Shown piece by piece: positions 1 to 6,973 of a stretch of 10,606 bases of DNA. Position 1 is the first letter of the stretch; each line of letters begins with the position of its first letter. The position numbers and the translations under genes were made by a program. Source of the stretch: Cyclobacteriaceae bacterium (GTDB taxonomy: Bacteria > Bacteroidota > Bacteroidia > Cytophagales > Cyclobacteriaceae); contig JALOMY010000065.1 of assembly GCA_025455225.1 (NCBI GenBank), positions 1 to 10,606 of the forward strand, given 5' to 3'. Below the pieces are notes generated by a model. It was given only the letters and a program-made list of their open reading frames with translations. It ran no database searches and was not told the origin of the DNA.

Positions 1-638
1 AGGTTGATGCGTGAGCCGTTGTGAGTAAGACTGTCCGAAAAACTGATTACCGGGTAGTTCAGGATCATGAAATCCGGACGAAGGCTGGTGTTGTTGGGAT
101 TGTCGATATACGATTGTTGAAAATGCGTACCGGCTGTGGAAGCAAGATGTCCTCCGGCAGATGAACCCATGATGCCGATTTTGTTCGGATTAATATTCCA
201 TGCTTTGGCATTTTCACGCACCAGCTGAATGGCACGCTGGGCATCCTGCAGCGGACCGATGCGTTTATCGTGCATCGTTTCTTTTCGCGGAAGCCGATAT
301 TTCAACACGAACGCAGCAATGCCTTCCTGATTGAATCGCCTGGCCACATCATAACCTTCATGACTCATGGCCAGAATCTGGTAGCCGCCACCCGGACAAA
401 TGATAACAGCTGCACCGGTTGCTTTGGCTGGATCAGGAAGAAAGACCGTAAGTGTCGGCCGCACCACACCATGCAGAATTTCAATTTTACGGTCTCCAGT
501 ACCATAGTACGTGGTGGATGTGTCAATTGGTACAGCCGGCTTCAATGAATTTGGAATCACATTTTTGTAGAGCGGTATTTCCTGTTGCGCCAACACCGGA
601 CTGCACAACAGGAAAAAGAAAACGATCAGGTATTTCAT
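1..638 (-). CDS. Secreted alpha/beta-hydrolase esterase (acetyl-esterase-like), 3' part missing
   Basis: The frame opens at ATG 638 and stays open to the left edge, giving 212 residues without a stop, so the C-terminus lies outside the window. Residues 1-18 form a signal peptide (MKYLIVFFFLLCSPVLAQ), implying export to the periplasm or beyond. A CPGGGY motif at about 81-86 takes the place of the HGGG oxyanion loop. GSSAGG at 158-163 is the nucleophile elbow, with Ser160 as the predicted catalytic serine, followed by GGHLA. The Asp and His of the triad should lie in the missing part. This motif set is typical of Bacteroidota hydrolases often labelled acetylxylan or carbohydrate esterases. The fold is secure; an acetyl-sugar substrate is inferred from the family and the rhamnosidase nearby. 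The gene is divergent from the PHP lipoprotein gene. No Shine-Dalgarno is seen, as is usual in this phylum. Confidence 0.85.
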   Translation of the reverse strand, partial: MKYLIVFFFLLCSPVLAQQEIPLYKNVIPNSLKPAVPIDTSTTYYGTGDRKIEILHGVVRPTLTVFLPDPAKATGAAVIICPGGGYQILAMSHEGYDVARRFNQEGIAAFVLKYRLPRKETMHDKRIGPLQDAQRAIQLVRENAKAWNINPNKIGIMGSSAGGHLASTAGTHFQQSYIDNPNNTSLRPDFMILNYPVISFSDSLTHNGSRIN

Positions 639-760
639 AATGAAAAAGGTTTCGGAAGTTAGAAGGAAGACCGGAAAGAAAAAATGACGGATCGAAGAAC
701 TTCATATTCAGGTTATAATGATTTACTACCTTCGGTGGACTGTTCCTTAATAATATACTC
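639..760. promoter_or_regulatory. Divergent intergenic region with a weak promoter candidate
   Basis: These 122 bases separate the divergent esterase and PHP lipoprotein genes and must hold promoters for both unless a leader lies further out. On the plus strand TACCTTCG at 727-734 matches the Bacteroidota -7 element TAnnTTTG with one mismatch and would put the transcript start about 20 bases before the ATG at 761. No convincing -33 TTTG is seen at the right distance. For the minus-strand esterase I see no clear -7 element. Confidence 0.35.
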
Positions 761-1945
761 ATGCGTTTAACGATCTATGCAACGGTACTGGTGATTTCGG
801 GGCTGATTTCATCGTGTTCTTCACCTCCACCTGCACGCTGGTTCAAAGGCAATCTTCATACCCATACCTACTGGAGTGATGGAGATGAATTTCCAGAGAT
901 GGTACTCGATTGGTATAAACGTAATGGCTACGACTTTATCGCCTTATCCGATCATAACACGCTTGCCAACGAAGAGAAATGGAAGTTGATAGCAAAAAGT
1001 CCGATGTATGAACAAAGTTTTGAAAACTACCTTGAGAAATTCGGTGAAGAGTGGGTTGAATACAAATCAGACACCGGACGTATACACGTGCGATTAAAAA
1101 CGTATGATGAATACCGAAGCAAATTCGAATCAGATAAATTTCTGGTTATTCGCGCAGAAGAAATAACCAATAATGTGAATCAAATCCCTGTTCATGTAAA
1201 TGCTACGAATCTCCGTGAGTTCATTCCTCCCCCTGGAGGTGCCACGATCCTGGAGGCAATGCAGCAATCAGTTGATGCCGTTATTCAGCAGCGTGAACGT
1301 ACAGGAGTGCCGATGTTTCCTCACATCAATCATCCAAACTTTGGATGGGCAATTACCGTGGAGGATATGATTAACCTGAAAGGTGAACGATTCTTTGAGG
1401 TGTACAACGGGCATCCGTTAGTCAATAATTATGGTAATTCTTTGAGGCCGGGAACGGAAGCGATGTGGGATCAGATCAATATTAGTTATGTCAACAAAAA
1501 TCAACCTTTACTTTATGGACTCGCCACAGACGACAGCCATAATTATCACCAGTTTGGCGCTGCGTTTGCCAATGCCGGCCGCGGCTGGATAATGGTGCAG
1601 GCTGAAAAGCTCGATGCAGCATCCTTGATTAGCGCGATGGAAGCGGGTAACTTCTATGCCTCTACCGGTGTGAGCCTGAAGCACGTTTCGTTTGACGACA
1701 ATCAATTGAAAGTGGAAGTAGCTGCGCAGGAGGGAGTGACGTATAAGATTGAATTCATTGGCGCTGCCAAGAATGATACTGACTCACGCGTGCTGCACAC
1801 CGTGGAAGGAACCACAGCCACATTTGAAGTAACACCTGATTTTCTTTTTGTGCGCGCGAAAATTACTTCTTCAAAAGTTCAAACCAATCCCTTCATGGAA
1901 GGTGATTTCGAAAGAGCGTGGACGCAACCGGTCGTTCCGAAGTAA
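761..1945 (+). CDS. PHP-domain metal-dependent phosphoesterase-like lipoprotein
   Basis: A 394-residue protein. The N-terminus is a lipoprotein signal: a hydrophobic stretch to about residue 18, then lipobox ISSC with Cys19 as the lipidation site, so the mature protein is probably anchored in a membrane and faces the periplasm. The rest carries PHP (polymerase and histidinol phosphatase) metal-site motifs in order: HTH at 33-35 followed by SDGD, DHN at 64-66, EE at 133-134, PVHVN around 145, HINHP at 188-192, EVYNGHP at 213-219, and DDSH at 257-260. These supply the His, Asp and Glu ligands of a di- or trinuclear metal centre. About 90 C-terminal residues after 305 look like a small beta-rich domain. 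PHP proteins hydrolyse phosphate esters, but the substrate cannot be told from sequence. A surface or periplasmic phosphoesterase is the inference. It ends convergently with the rhamnosidase gene. Confidence 0.85.
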   Translation: MRLTIYATVLVISGLISSCSSPPPARWFKGNLHTHTYWSDGDEFPEMVLDWYKRNGYDFIALSDHNTLANEEKWKLIAKSPMYEQSFENYLEKFGEEWVEYKSDTGRIHVRLKTYDEYRSKFESDKFLVIRAEEITNNVNQIPVHVNATNLREFIPPPGGATILEAMQQSVDAVIQQRERTGVPMFPHINHPNFGWAITVEDMINLKGERFFEVYNGHPLVNNYGNSLRPGTEAMWDQINISYVNKNQPLLYGLATDDSHNYHQFGAAFANAGRGWIMVQAEKLDAASLISAMEAGNFYASTGVSLKHVSFDDNQLKVEVAAQEGVTYKIEFIGAAKNDTDSRVLHTVEGTTATFEVTPDFLFVRAKITSSKVQTNPFMEGDFERAWTQPVVPK

Positions 1946-1975
1946 AGGTTAACTTCTTTCACGGAAAGATCATAT

Positions 1976-2019
1976 TGAATTCCAGATTTTAAACACTGAT
2001 CATAATTAATTGGAATTCA
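1976..2019. repeat. Inverted repeat between convergent genes, possible bidirectional terminator
   Basis: TGAATTCCA at 1976-1984 is repeated in exact reverse complement as TGGAATTCA at 2011-2019, giving 9-bp arms around a 26-base AT-rich spacer. It lies between the converging 3' ends of the PHP gene (stop 1945) and the rhamnosidase gene (stop 2083), where a two-way terminator would be expected. The stem is AT-rich, the loop is long and no clean T-run follows, so terminator function is only a guess. Confidence 0.35.
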
Positions 2020-2035
2020 TAGTCTAAGTTTTAGT

Positions 2036-2075
2036 CTTTGTGCTCCCTGCGAAACTTTTGCGCCCTTTGCGTGAA
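2036..2075. repeat. CTTTGCG-rich short intergenic repeat
   Basis: The stretch holds degenerate tandem units: CTTTGTG, CCTGCG, CTTTTGCG and CTTTGCGTGAA, spaced by 2-5 bases. It is non-coding, just downstream of the rhamnosidase stop. From memory, similar CTTTGCG-type strings occur in intergenic DNA of many aquatic bacteria, Bacteroidota included; this was not searched. The unit structure is visible in the sequence, while a role as an interspersed element is inference. Confidence 0.45.
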
Positions 2076-2082
2076 CAATAGC

Positions 2083-4806
2083 CTATTTAGTTACTGTAAA
2101 TCTATACTTGCCAGATCCAATAGTCAGTTTCACATAATCACCTTCCTTGCCAATTACTTGTATTTCCTTGAAGGATGATAAAGGCTTCAACCCTTCCGTG
2201 ATTTTATCAGTTGATTCAGCCGGAAGGTAAACCGTTGCCGTTGTATTCGGTGGAATAACGACATCAAAGGTTGTGTTGGTTTCACCGGCAGCCCACGCTG
2301 ACTTAACCAATCCATAACCCGTGTTGTATTCGGATAATGCCTGCGTCAATCGATTGTCGAGGTGGGGTTTTATCACAATCGACTTATATCCTGGAGTTGA
2401 TTCTTCCGTATCAATTCCTGTAACTACGCGATACATCCAGTCGCCAATCGCACCGTATGCATAGTGGTTGAATGAGTTCATGCCCGGAGTCTGGAAGGTG
2501 CTGTCGGGTTTGATGCCATCCCAGCGTTCCCAGATCGTGGTTGCGCCCATCTTCACTGGGTATAACCAGGAAGGATAGGTTTCCTGGAGTAAGAGCGTGT
2601 AGGCAACATCGTCATAACCAAAACGGCTTAGCACATGACAGAGATAAGGTGTGCCTAAGAAACCTGTTGTGAGGTGATTGCCATAACTCTTTACATTATC
2701 CACTAATTTTTCTGCGGCCTGTGCGCGCAGGTTTTCCGGCAGCATGTCAAAGTTTAAGGCAAGCACGTATGCGGTTTGGGTGCTGCTTACCAGCCTCCCA
2801 TTGGGTGTCATGTATTCGTTGATGAATGCCTCTTTGATATTTTTTAGCAGGTCCGTGTATTTGCGCACATCATCGGATTCACCAAGTACGCGGGCTGTTT
2901 TGATCAACAGGTCGGTGGAGTGGGCAAAAAAGCATTGTGCGATCAGGTATTTATCGGTTACAGCTGCACGGCCATCATTGTCATCAAACGGCCTGAAGAA
3001 AAGCCAGTCGCCAAAATGAAAGCCTTTATTCCACAAATAGTTGGTGCTGTTGCGTTCCATATAACCAACCCATGCTTTCATACTGGCGTACTGATCTTCG
3101 AGAATGCGTTTGTCGCCATAGGCCAGGTACATATTCCAGGGAATTATGGTGGCGGCATCGGCCCAGCCCGCAGAACCCCCGGCTATCATAGGGCCAAACT
3201 TGCCAAGTACATCCGGAATGACGAAAGGGACATTGCCATCGACCTGATCCGCTTCAAGGTCTTTCAGCCACTTGGTAAAAAAGTTACGAACATCAAAGTT
3301 AAAGGTTGCTGTTCGTGCAAAGGCCTGCGCATCTCCGGTCCAGCCCAATCGTTCATCGCGTTGCGGACAATCAGTTGGTACATCCAGGAAGTTTCCGCGT
3401 TGCCCCCATTGAATATTGTGCTGCAGCTGGTTGATCAGTGGATGTGAGCTGGTAAACGTTCCGGTCTGTTTCATATCGGAGTATAAAGCCACCGCTACAA
3501 AATTTTCCGGTATGATCTCACCCTGAAAATCGTCTATGCGGATGTAACGAAAACCCTGAAACGTAAAATGCGGTTCAAAAAATTCTTCACCTCCGCCTTT
3601 GAGGATGTATTCATTGCGTTGTTTGGCCGGACGAAGGTTCTCGGTGTAAAAGTTTCCTTCCTTATCGAGTACTTCAGCATGATAGAGTGTGATCTTATCA
3701 CCTGCCTTGCCACTGATCTTCATCTGCACCCAGCCTACCAGGTTTTGTCCGAAGTCGAGCACACGTTCGCCTTTTGGTGTAATAATCAGTTTGGAAGCTT
3801 TGAATGTTTCGCGCTTGCGGATGGGTTCATTATAGGTGGCAATCAGGTTGGGCGATTTGGCGGTGTAAAGTTTTACCGGGCTCCAGTTGGTGTCGTTAAA
3901 CGATACCGTGTTCCATCCGGATTTTTCCAAGCGTGAATCGATGGTTTCTCCATGATATATTTCGGAACTGATAATGGAACCGGTAGACGATTTCCATGAC
4001 TCATCGGTGATGATGGTTTCGATTGTACCATCGGCATAGACCAGTTCAACCTGCATCAATAAAGCGAGTTCTTTACCATAGAAATTTTTCTGGCCGGAGA
4101 AGCCAATGTAACCCCGGTACCATCCGCTGCCCAGCACGGCACCGATGGCATTATTCCCAGTGGTGATCAGGCTCGTGACATCATACACCTGGTACTGAAG
4201 GCGGTTGTTGTAGCTCGTCCAGCCGGGAGTAAGATACGCATCACCAATACGCTTGCCGTTGATGAAGGCTTCGTAAATACCGAGTGCGGTGATGTAGGCG
4301 GTAGCTGAGGTAATTTTTTTATTCGTGGAAAAAGTTTTTCTGAAATAAGGGCTGGGTCGCTTCACCGTATCTTCCGGAAATCCTTGTGTGATCCATTTCG
4401 CTTTCCAGTCGGTGGCCTTCAGCATGCCCATCTGAAAAAAGGAAGGCTCACTCCAGGCGGAAGCTTTATTGGCATTATCCCATACGCGTACCTGCCAGAA
4501 ATATTTTTTACCCGATTGCACGGCCGGTCCGCCATAGGGAACGAATAATGATTGGTCGGAGTTGACTTTACCACTGTTCCACACCGTTCCCTTTGCCAGG
4601 CTGGCCGGGCTGTCGCTTACGCGGATTTCATAAGCCGTTTGCATGATGTTTCGTTTGTCGGAAGCCAGTTGCCAGCTGAACCTCGGCTGCACATCAACGC
4701 CCAACGGATTTTTCAGATTTTCCGTCAGCGGATTTTTAACCGATACCTGTGCCACTGAAAGCAGCGCAAAACATTGAAGCAGGAGGAGGTGAAGAACTCT
4801 TTTCAT
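2083..4806 (-). CDS. Secreted GH78 alpha-L-rhamnosidase
   Basis: A 907-residue enzyme that releases terminal alpha-L-rhamnose from polysaccharides or glycosides. The frame extends up to ATG 4869, but ATG 4806 is preferred because it opens directly onto a signal peptide (MKRVLHLLLLQCFALLSVAQ); the longer form would bury it behind 21 residues. Domains in order, numbered from 4806: a fibronectin-III-like N-terminal domain (about 25-125), a rhamnosidase N-terminal beta-sandwich (about 135-310), a concanavalin-like beta domain (about 320-440), the (alpha/alpha)6 catalytic barrel (about 445-800) and a C-terminal beta-sandwich. The hallmark DCPQRDERLGWTGD is at 479-492, with Glu485 as the likely general acid. 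TTIWERWDG at 756-764 carries the likely base Glu760. Length and domain order are normal for inverting GH78 enzymes. No SusC/SusD genes or regulator are adjacent, so the inducing glycan cannot be read from this window. Confidence 0.95.
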   Translation of the reverse strand: MKRVLHLLLLQCFALLSVAQVSVKNPLTENLKNPLGVDVQPRFSWQLASDKRNIMQTAYEIRVSDSPASLAKGTVWNSGKVNSDQSLFVPYGGPAVQSGKKYFWQVRVWDNANKASAWSEPSFFQMGMLKATDWKAKWITQGFPEDTVKRPSPYFRKTFSTNKKITSATAYITALGIYEAFINGKRIGDAYLTPGWTSYNNRLQYQVYDVTSLITTGNNAIGAVLGSGWYRGYIGFSGQKNFYGKELALLMQVELVYADGTIETIITDESWKSSTGSIISSEIYHGETIDSRLEKSGWNTVSFNDTNWSPVKLYTAKSPNLIATYNEPIRKRETFKASKLIITPKGERVLDFGQNLVGWVQMKISGKAGDKITLYHAEVLDKEGNFYTENLRPAKQRNEYILKGGGEEFFEPHFTFQGFRYIRIDDFQGEIIPENFVAVALYSDMKQTGTFTSSHPLINQLQHNIQWGQRGNFLDVPTDCPQRDERLGWTGDAQAFARTATFNFDVRNFFTKWLKDLEADQVDGNVPFVIPDVLGKFGPMIAGGSAGWADAATIIPWNMYLAYGDKRILEDQYASMKAWVGYMERNSTNYLWNKGFHFGDWLFFRPFDDNDGRAAVTDKYLIAQCFFAHSTDLLIKTARVLGESDDVRKYTDLLKNIKEAFINEYMTPNGRLVSSTQTAYVLALNFDMLPENLRAQAAEKLVDNVKSYGNHLTTGFLGTPYLCHVLSRFGYDDVAYTLLLQETYPSWLYPVKMGATTIWERWDGIKPDSTFQTPGMNSFNHYAYGAIGDWMYRVVTGIDTEESTPGYKSIVIKPHLDNRLTQALSEYNTGYGLVKSAWAAGETNTTFDVVIPPNTTATVYLPAESTDKITEGLKPLSSFKEIQVIGKEGDYVKLTIGSGKYRFTVTK

Positions 4807-4830
4807 AGGTATTGAATTCAGGATGGAGCC

Positions 4831-4849
4831 CATCGTGATCTTCACGATG
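4831..4849. promoter_or_regulatory. Perfect inverted repeat in the rhamnosidase leader, candidate operator or hairpin
   Basis: CATCGTGA at 4831-4838 and TCACGATG at 4842-4849 are exact reverse complements around a 3-base spacer. The repeat ends 25 bases upstream of the chosen rhamnosidase ATG. Just upstream on the minus strand, TACCTGTG at 4861-4854 matches TAnnTTTG with one mismatch, which would place transcript initiation at or beside the repeat. It could be a repressor operator or a hairpin in the 5' leader. No regulator gene is nearby, so the binding protein is unknown. Confidence 0.4.
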
Positions 4850-4911
4850 AAGACACAGGTAATATACAAGGATTTCCTGCCGGTTGGAAGCGAATTTCAA
4901 TCAGTAAGTGT

Positions 4912-5139
4912 TCAGTGAAAAAAGCGGTTGATCAGGCGAATCACTATGGTAAGCAGGATGCTCAACAAAATCATGGTTGTGATGGGAAAGTAAAACCGAA
5001 AATTTGTTCGCTCGATGCGGATATCTCCGGGCAGCCGCCCGATCCATTGCAACTTGTCGTGGAAGAAATAAATGAGAATACCGGTCAGTACGATTCCCAA
5101 ACCAATAAGAATAATCCACTTACCCGTCTCTGAATTCAT
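4912..5139 (-). CDS. DUF2905 family small membrane protein
   Basis: A 75-residue protein with two hydrophobic segments (about residues 8-26 and 50-70). They flank a charged, strongly conserved-looking core: IGRLPGDIRIERTNFRFYFP at about 33-52. The GRLPGDIRIER...FYFP core is the signature of DUF2905, a widespread inner-membrane family of about 65-80 residues with no assigned function. The length is complete for the family. It starts 52 bases downstream of the ABC-F stop on the same strand, so co-transcription is possible. A further 105 bases separate it from the rhamnosidase start, and that gap contains the rhamnosidase leader. Family assignment is confident; function is unknown. Confidence 0.85.
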   Translation of the reverse strand: MNSETGKWIILIGLGIVLTGILIYFFHDKLQWIGRLPGDIRIERTNFRFYFPITTMILLSILLTIVIRLINRFFH

Positions 5140-5191
5140 GCTGTAAAACTACAACAAAGTCAGGGTCAATTTAGAAGCCGTGACTTGGCCT

Positions 5192-6838
5192 TTAGGCTTT
5201 TGCAGTAGTGCGTTCGATTTCCTTGAGATTTTCTAATTTCTTATTACGAAGGAAGCCGTTGATGTCTTCGAAATGTTCGCGCACCCGCTTATTACCGAAC
5301 TCGAACACTTTGGTGGCAAGGCCATCGAGAAAATCGCGGTCGTGCGAAACAAGAATCAACGTTCCATCAAACGCTTTCAATGCATCTTTCAGGATGTCTT
5401 TGGTTTTCAGATCGAGGTGGTTGGTGGGCTCATCGAGGATGAGCAGGTTTACCGGCTGAAGCAGCAGTTTGATCATCGCGAGACGCGTGCGTTCTCCTCC
5501 GGAGAGCATCTTTACTTTTTTGTCGATGGCATCACCGCTGAACAGAAACGCACCGAGAATATCTTTGATTTTGGAGCGGATGTCTCCTTCGGCAATCTGA
5601 TCGATCGTTTCGAATACCGTTAGGTCTCCATCCAGCAAGGATGCTTGGTTCTGGGCGAAGTAACCAATCATCGCGCCATGCCCAACCTGGCAGCGACCTT
5701 CAAAATCAATCTCGCCCATAATGGCTTTCACCAGCGTGGATTTTCCTTCACCGTTCTTCCCGACAAACGCCACTTTATCTCCGCGGGCGATGGTAAGGGA
5801 AACATCCTGAAAGACCAGGTGGTCGCCATAGCGTTTCGTTAAGCCATCCACAATAACCGGGTAACTGCCCGAACGTGGTGCCGGTGGAAATTTCAGGTTG
5901 AGTGCCGAGGTGTCAACTTCATCGACTTCCACAATCTCCATTTTCTCCAGCATCTTCACCCGCGATTGCACTTGCAAGGTTTTGGAATAGGTGCCTTTGA
6001 AGCGCTCAATGAATTCCTTGATCTCAGCAATTTGTTTGGCCTGGTCGTCAAACTGCTTTTGCTGTTGCTCCCGTCTTTCTTTTCGTAATTGCAGGTAATG
6101 GCTGTAGTTGGTCTTGTAGTCGTAGATGCGCCCCATCGTGATTTCGATGGTGCGGTTCGTGAGATTATCGACAAAGGTTTTATCGTGACTGATGACGATC
6201 ACGGCCTTCGCATTATTCTTTAGGAATTCTTCCAACCACTGTACTGATTCAATGTCGAGGTGGTTGGTGGGCTCATCGAGCAGAATCAGATCAGGATTCT
6301 GCAAGAGAATTTTAGCCAGTTCAATACGCATGCGCCAGCCCCCGCTGAACTCGCTGGTAGGCCGGCTAAAATCGGAGCGCAGAAAGCCGAGGCCCATTAA
6401 TGTCTTTTCGATTTCAGCATCGTAATTGGTGTCTTCAATGGAGTAATATTTTTCGCTGAGCTCAGCCACCTCCTCAATTATTTTAGCATACTCATCCGAT
6501 TCATAGTCCGTGCGGATTTCAAGTTGATGGTTCAGCTCATCCATCCGCTCTTTCATAGTATTGATTTTTGAGAAGGCTTTGGCAGCTTCTTCAAACACCG
6601 TTACATTATCTTCGGTAAGTAAGTGTTGCGGCAGGTAGGCAATTACTGCATCTTTTGGTGCCGACACTTTGCCACGGGTAGGTTTGTTAACGCCCGCCAG
6701 AATTTTCAATAACGTGGATTTTCCCGCTCCGTTCTTGCCCATTAAAGCGATGCGGTCGTTTTCATTAATATTAAAAGTGATGTTGCTGAACAAGGCAGCT
6801 CCGTTAAATTCCACACTTACGGCATCAACAGAAATCAT
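5192..6838 (-). CDS. ABC-F family ATPase (ribosome-associated type)
   Basis: A 548-residue soluble protein with two ABC ATPase domains and no membrane segment, the ABC-F plan. Domain 1 has Walker A GKNGAGKS at 34-41, signature SGGWR at 165-169, Walker B LILLDEPTNHLD at 184-195 and ISHD at 216-219. Domain 2 has GKNGEGKS at 360-367, SGGER at 446-450, LLILDEPTNHLD at 465-476 and VSHD at 497-500. Between them lies a charged helical linker (about 240-305, rich in Lys, Arg, Glu and Gln). In characterised ABC-F proteins this linker reaches the ribosomal peptidyl-transferase or P-site tRNA region. Housekeeping members such as EttA, Uup and YbiT tune translation; others protect against antibiotics. 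Nothing here points to resistance, so a housekeeping role is inferred. All ATPase motifs are intact. It is divergent from the histidine kinase gene. Confidence 0.93.
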   Translation of the reverse strand: MISVDAVSVEFNGAALFSNITFNINENDRIALMGKNGAGKSTLLKILAGVNKPTRGKVSAPKDAVIAYLPQHLLTEDNVTVFEEAAKAFSKINTMKERMDELNHQLEIRTDYESDEYAKIIEEVAELSEKYYSIEDTNYDAEIEKTLMGLGFLRSDFSRPTSEFSGGWRMRIELAKILLQNPDLILLDEPTNHLDIESVQWLEEFLKNNAKAVIVISHDKTFVDNLTNRTIEITMGRIYDYKTNYSHYLQLRKERREQQQKQFDDQAKQIAEIKEFIERFKGTYSKTLQVQSRVKMLEKMEIVEVDEVDTSALNLKFPPAPRSGSYPVIVDGLTKRYGDHLVFQDVSLTIARGDKVAFVGKNGEGKSTLVKAIMGEIDFEGRCQVGHGAMIGYFAQNQASLLDGDLTVFETIDQIAEGDIRSKIKDILGAFLFSGDAIDKKVKMLSGGERTRLAMIKLLLQPVNLLILDEPTNHLDLKTKDILKDALKAFDGTLILVSHDRDFLDGLATKVFEFGNKRVREHFEDINGFLRNKKLENLKEIERTTAKA

Positions 6839-6857
6839 AGCATTTTAAATAAGGGCG

Positions 6858-6865
6858 CAAAGATA
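6858..6865 (-). promoter_or_regulatory. -7 element of the ABC-F gene promoter
   Basis: Read on the minus strand this is TATCTTTG, an exact match to the Bacteroidota -7 consensus TAnnTTTG, 19 bases upstream of the ABC-F ATG at 6838. A matching -33 TTTG is not evident at the expected spacing, so the assignment rests on the -7 box and position alone. The predicted leader is only about 10-15 bases long. Confidence 0.5.
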
Positions 6866-6950
6866 ATCGAATTCCTTAAGTTGCATGGAGCTGCCTCAGC
6901 AGGTGTAAGATTATCAACGAGTTTGGTTTCAAGTGTTAGAATTTATTCAT

Positions 6951-6958
6951 CACCTTTG
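6951..6958 (+). promoter_or_regulatory. Possible -7 element of the histidine kinase promoter
   Basis: CACCTTTG matches TAnnTTTG with one mismatch and lies 15 bases before the chosen ATG at 6974. A TTTG at 6922-6925 is upstream, but its 25-base spacing is longer than the usual 19-21. If real, transcription starts just before 6974 and downstream of the TTG at 6881, which would exclude the longer reading of the kinase gene. Confidence 0.3.
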
Positions 6959-6973
6959 ACTAAAATTTCGGCC

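Noticed and set aside
523..762. Open frame on the minus strand spanning the esterase-PHP intergenic region.
   Set aside because: It overlaps the esterase coding region in another frame, has no recognisable domain, and the esterase frame shows clear family motifs.
2920..3447. A 175-codon open frame on the plus strand opposite the rhamnosidase.
   Set aside because: It is antisense to the GH78 catalytic barrel, whose motifs are intact, and its translation shows no family features.
1..4806. A polysaccharide utilisation locus.
   Set aside because: An esterase and a GH78 enzyme are present, but no SusC, SusD, sugar transporter or hybrid regulator is visible, so the term is not justified.
5180..5193. 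GTGACTTGGCCTTT resembles the left half of the shared operator.
   Set aside because: The right half-site (GTTAC) is absent, there is no dyad, and it lies just after the ABC-F stop without a suitable -7 element at matching spacing.
5192..6838. ABC-F protein as an antibiotic-resistance gene.
   Set aside because: The sequence shows only general ABC-F motifs, and nothing in the linker or the context supports a resistance subtype.
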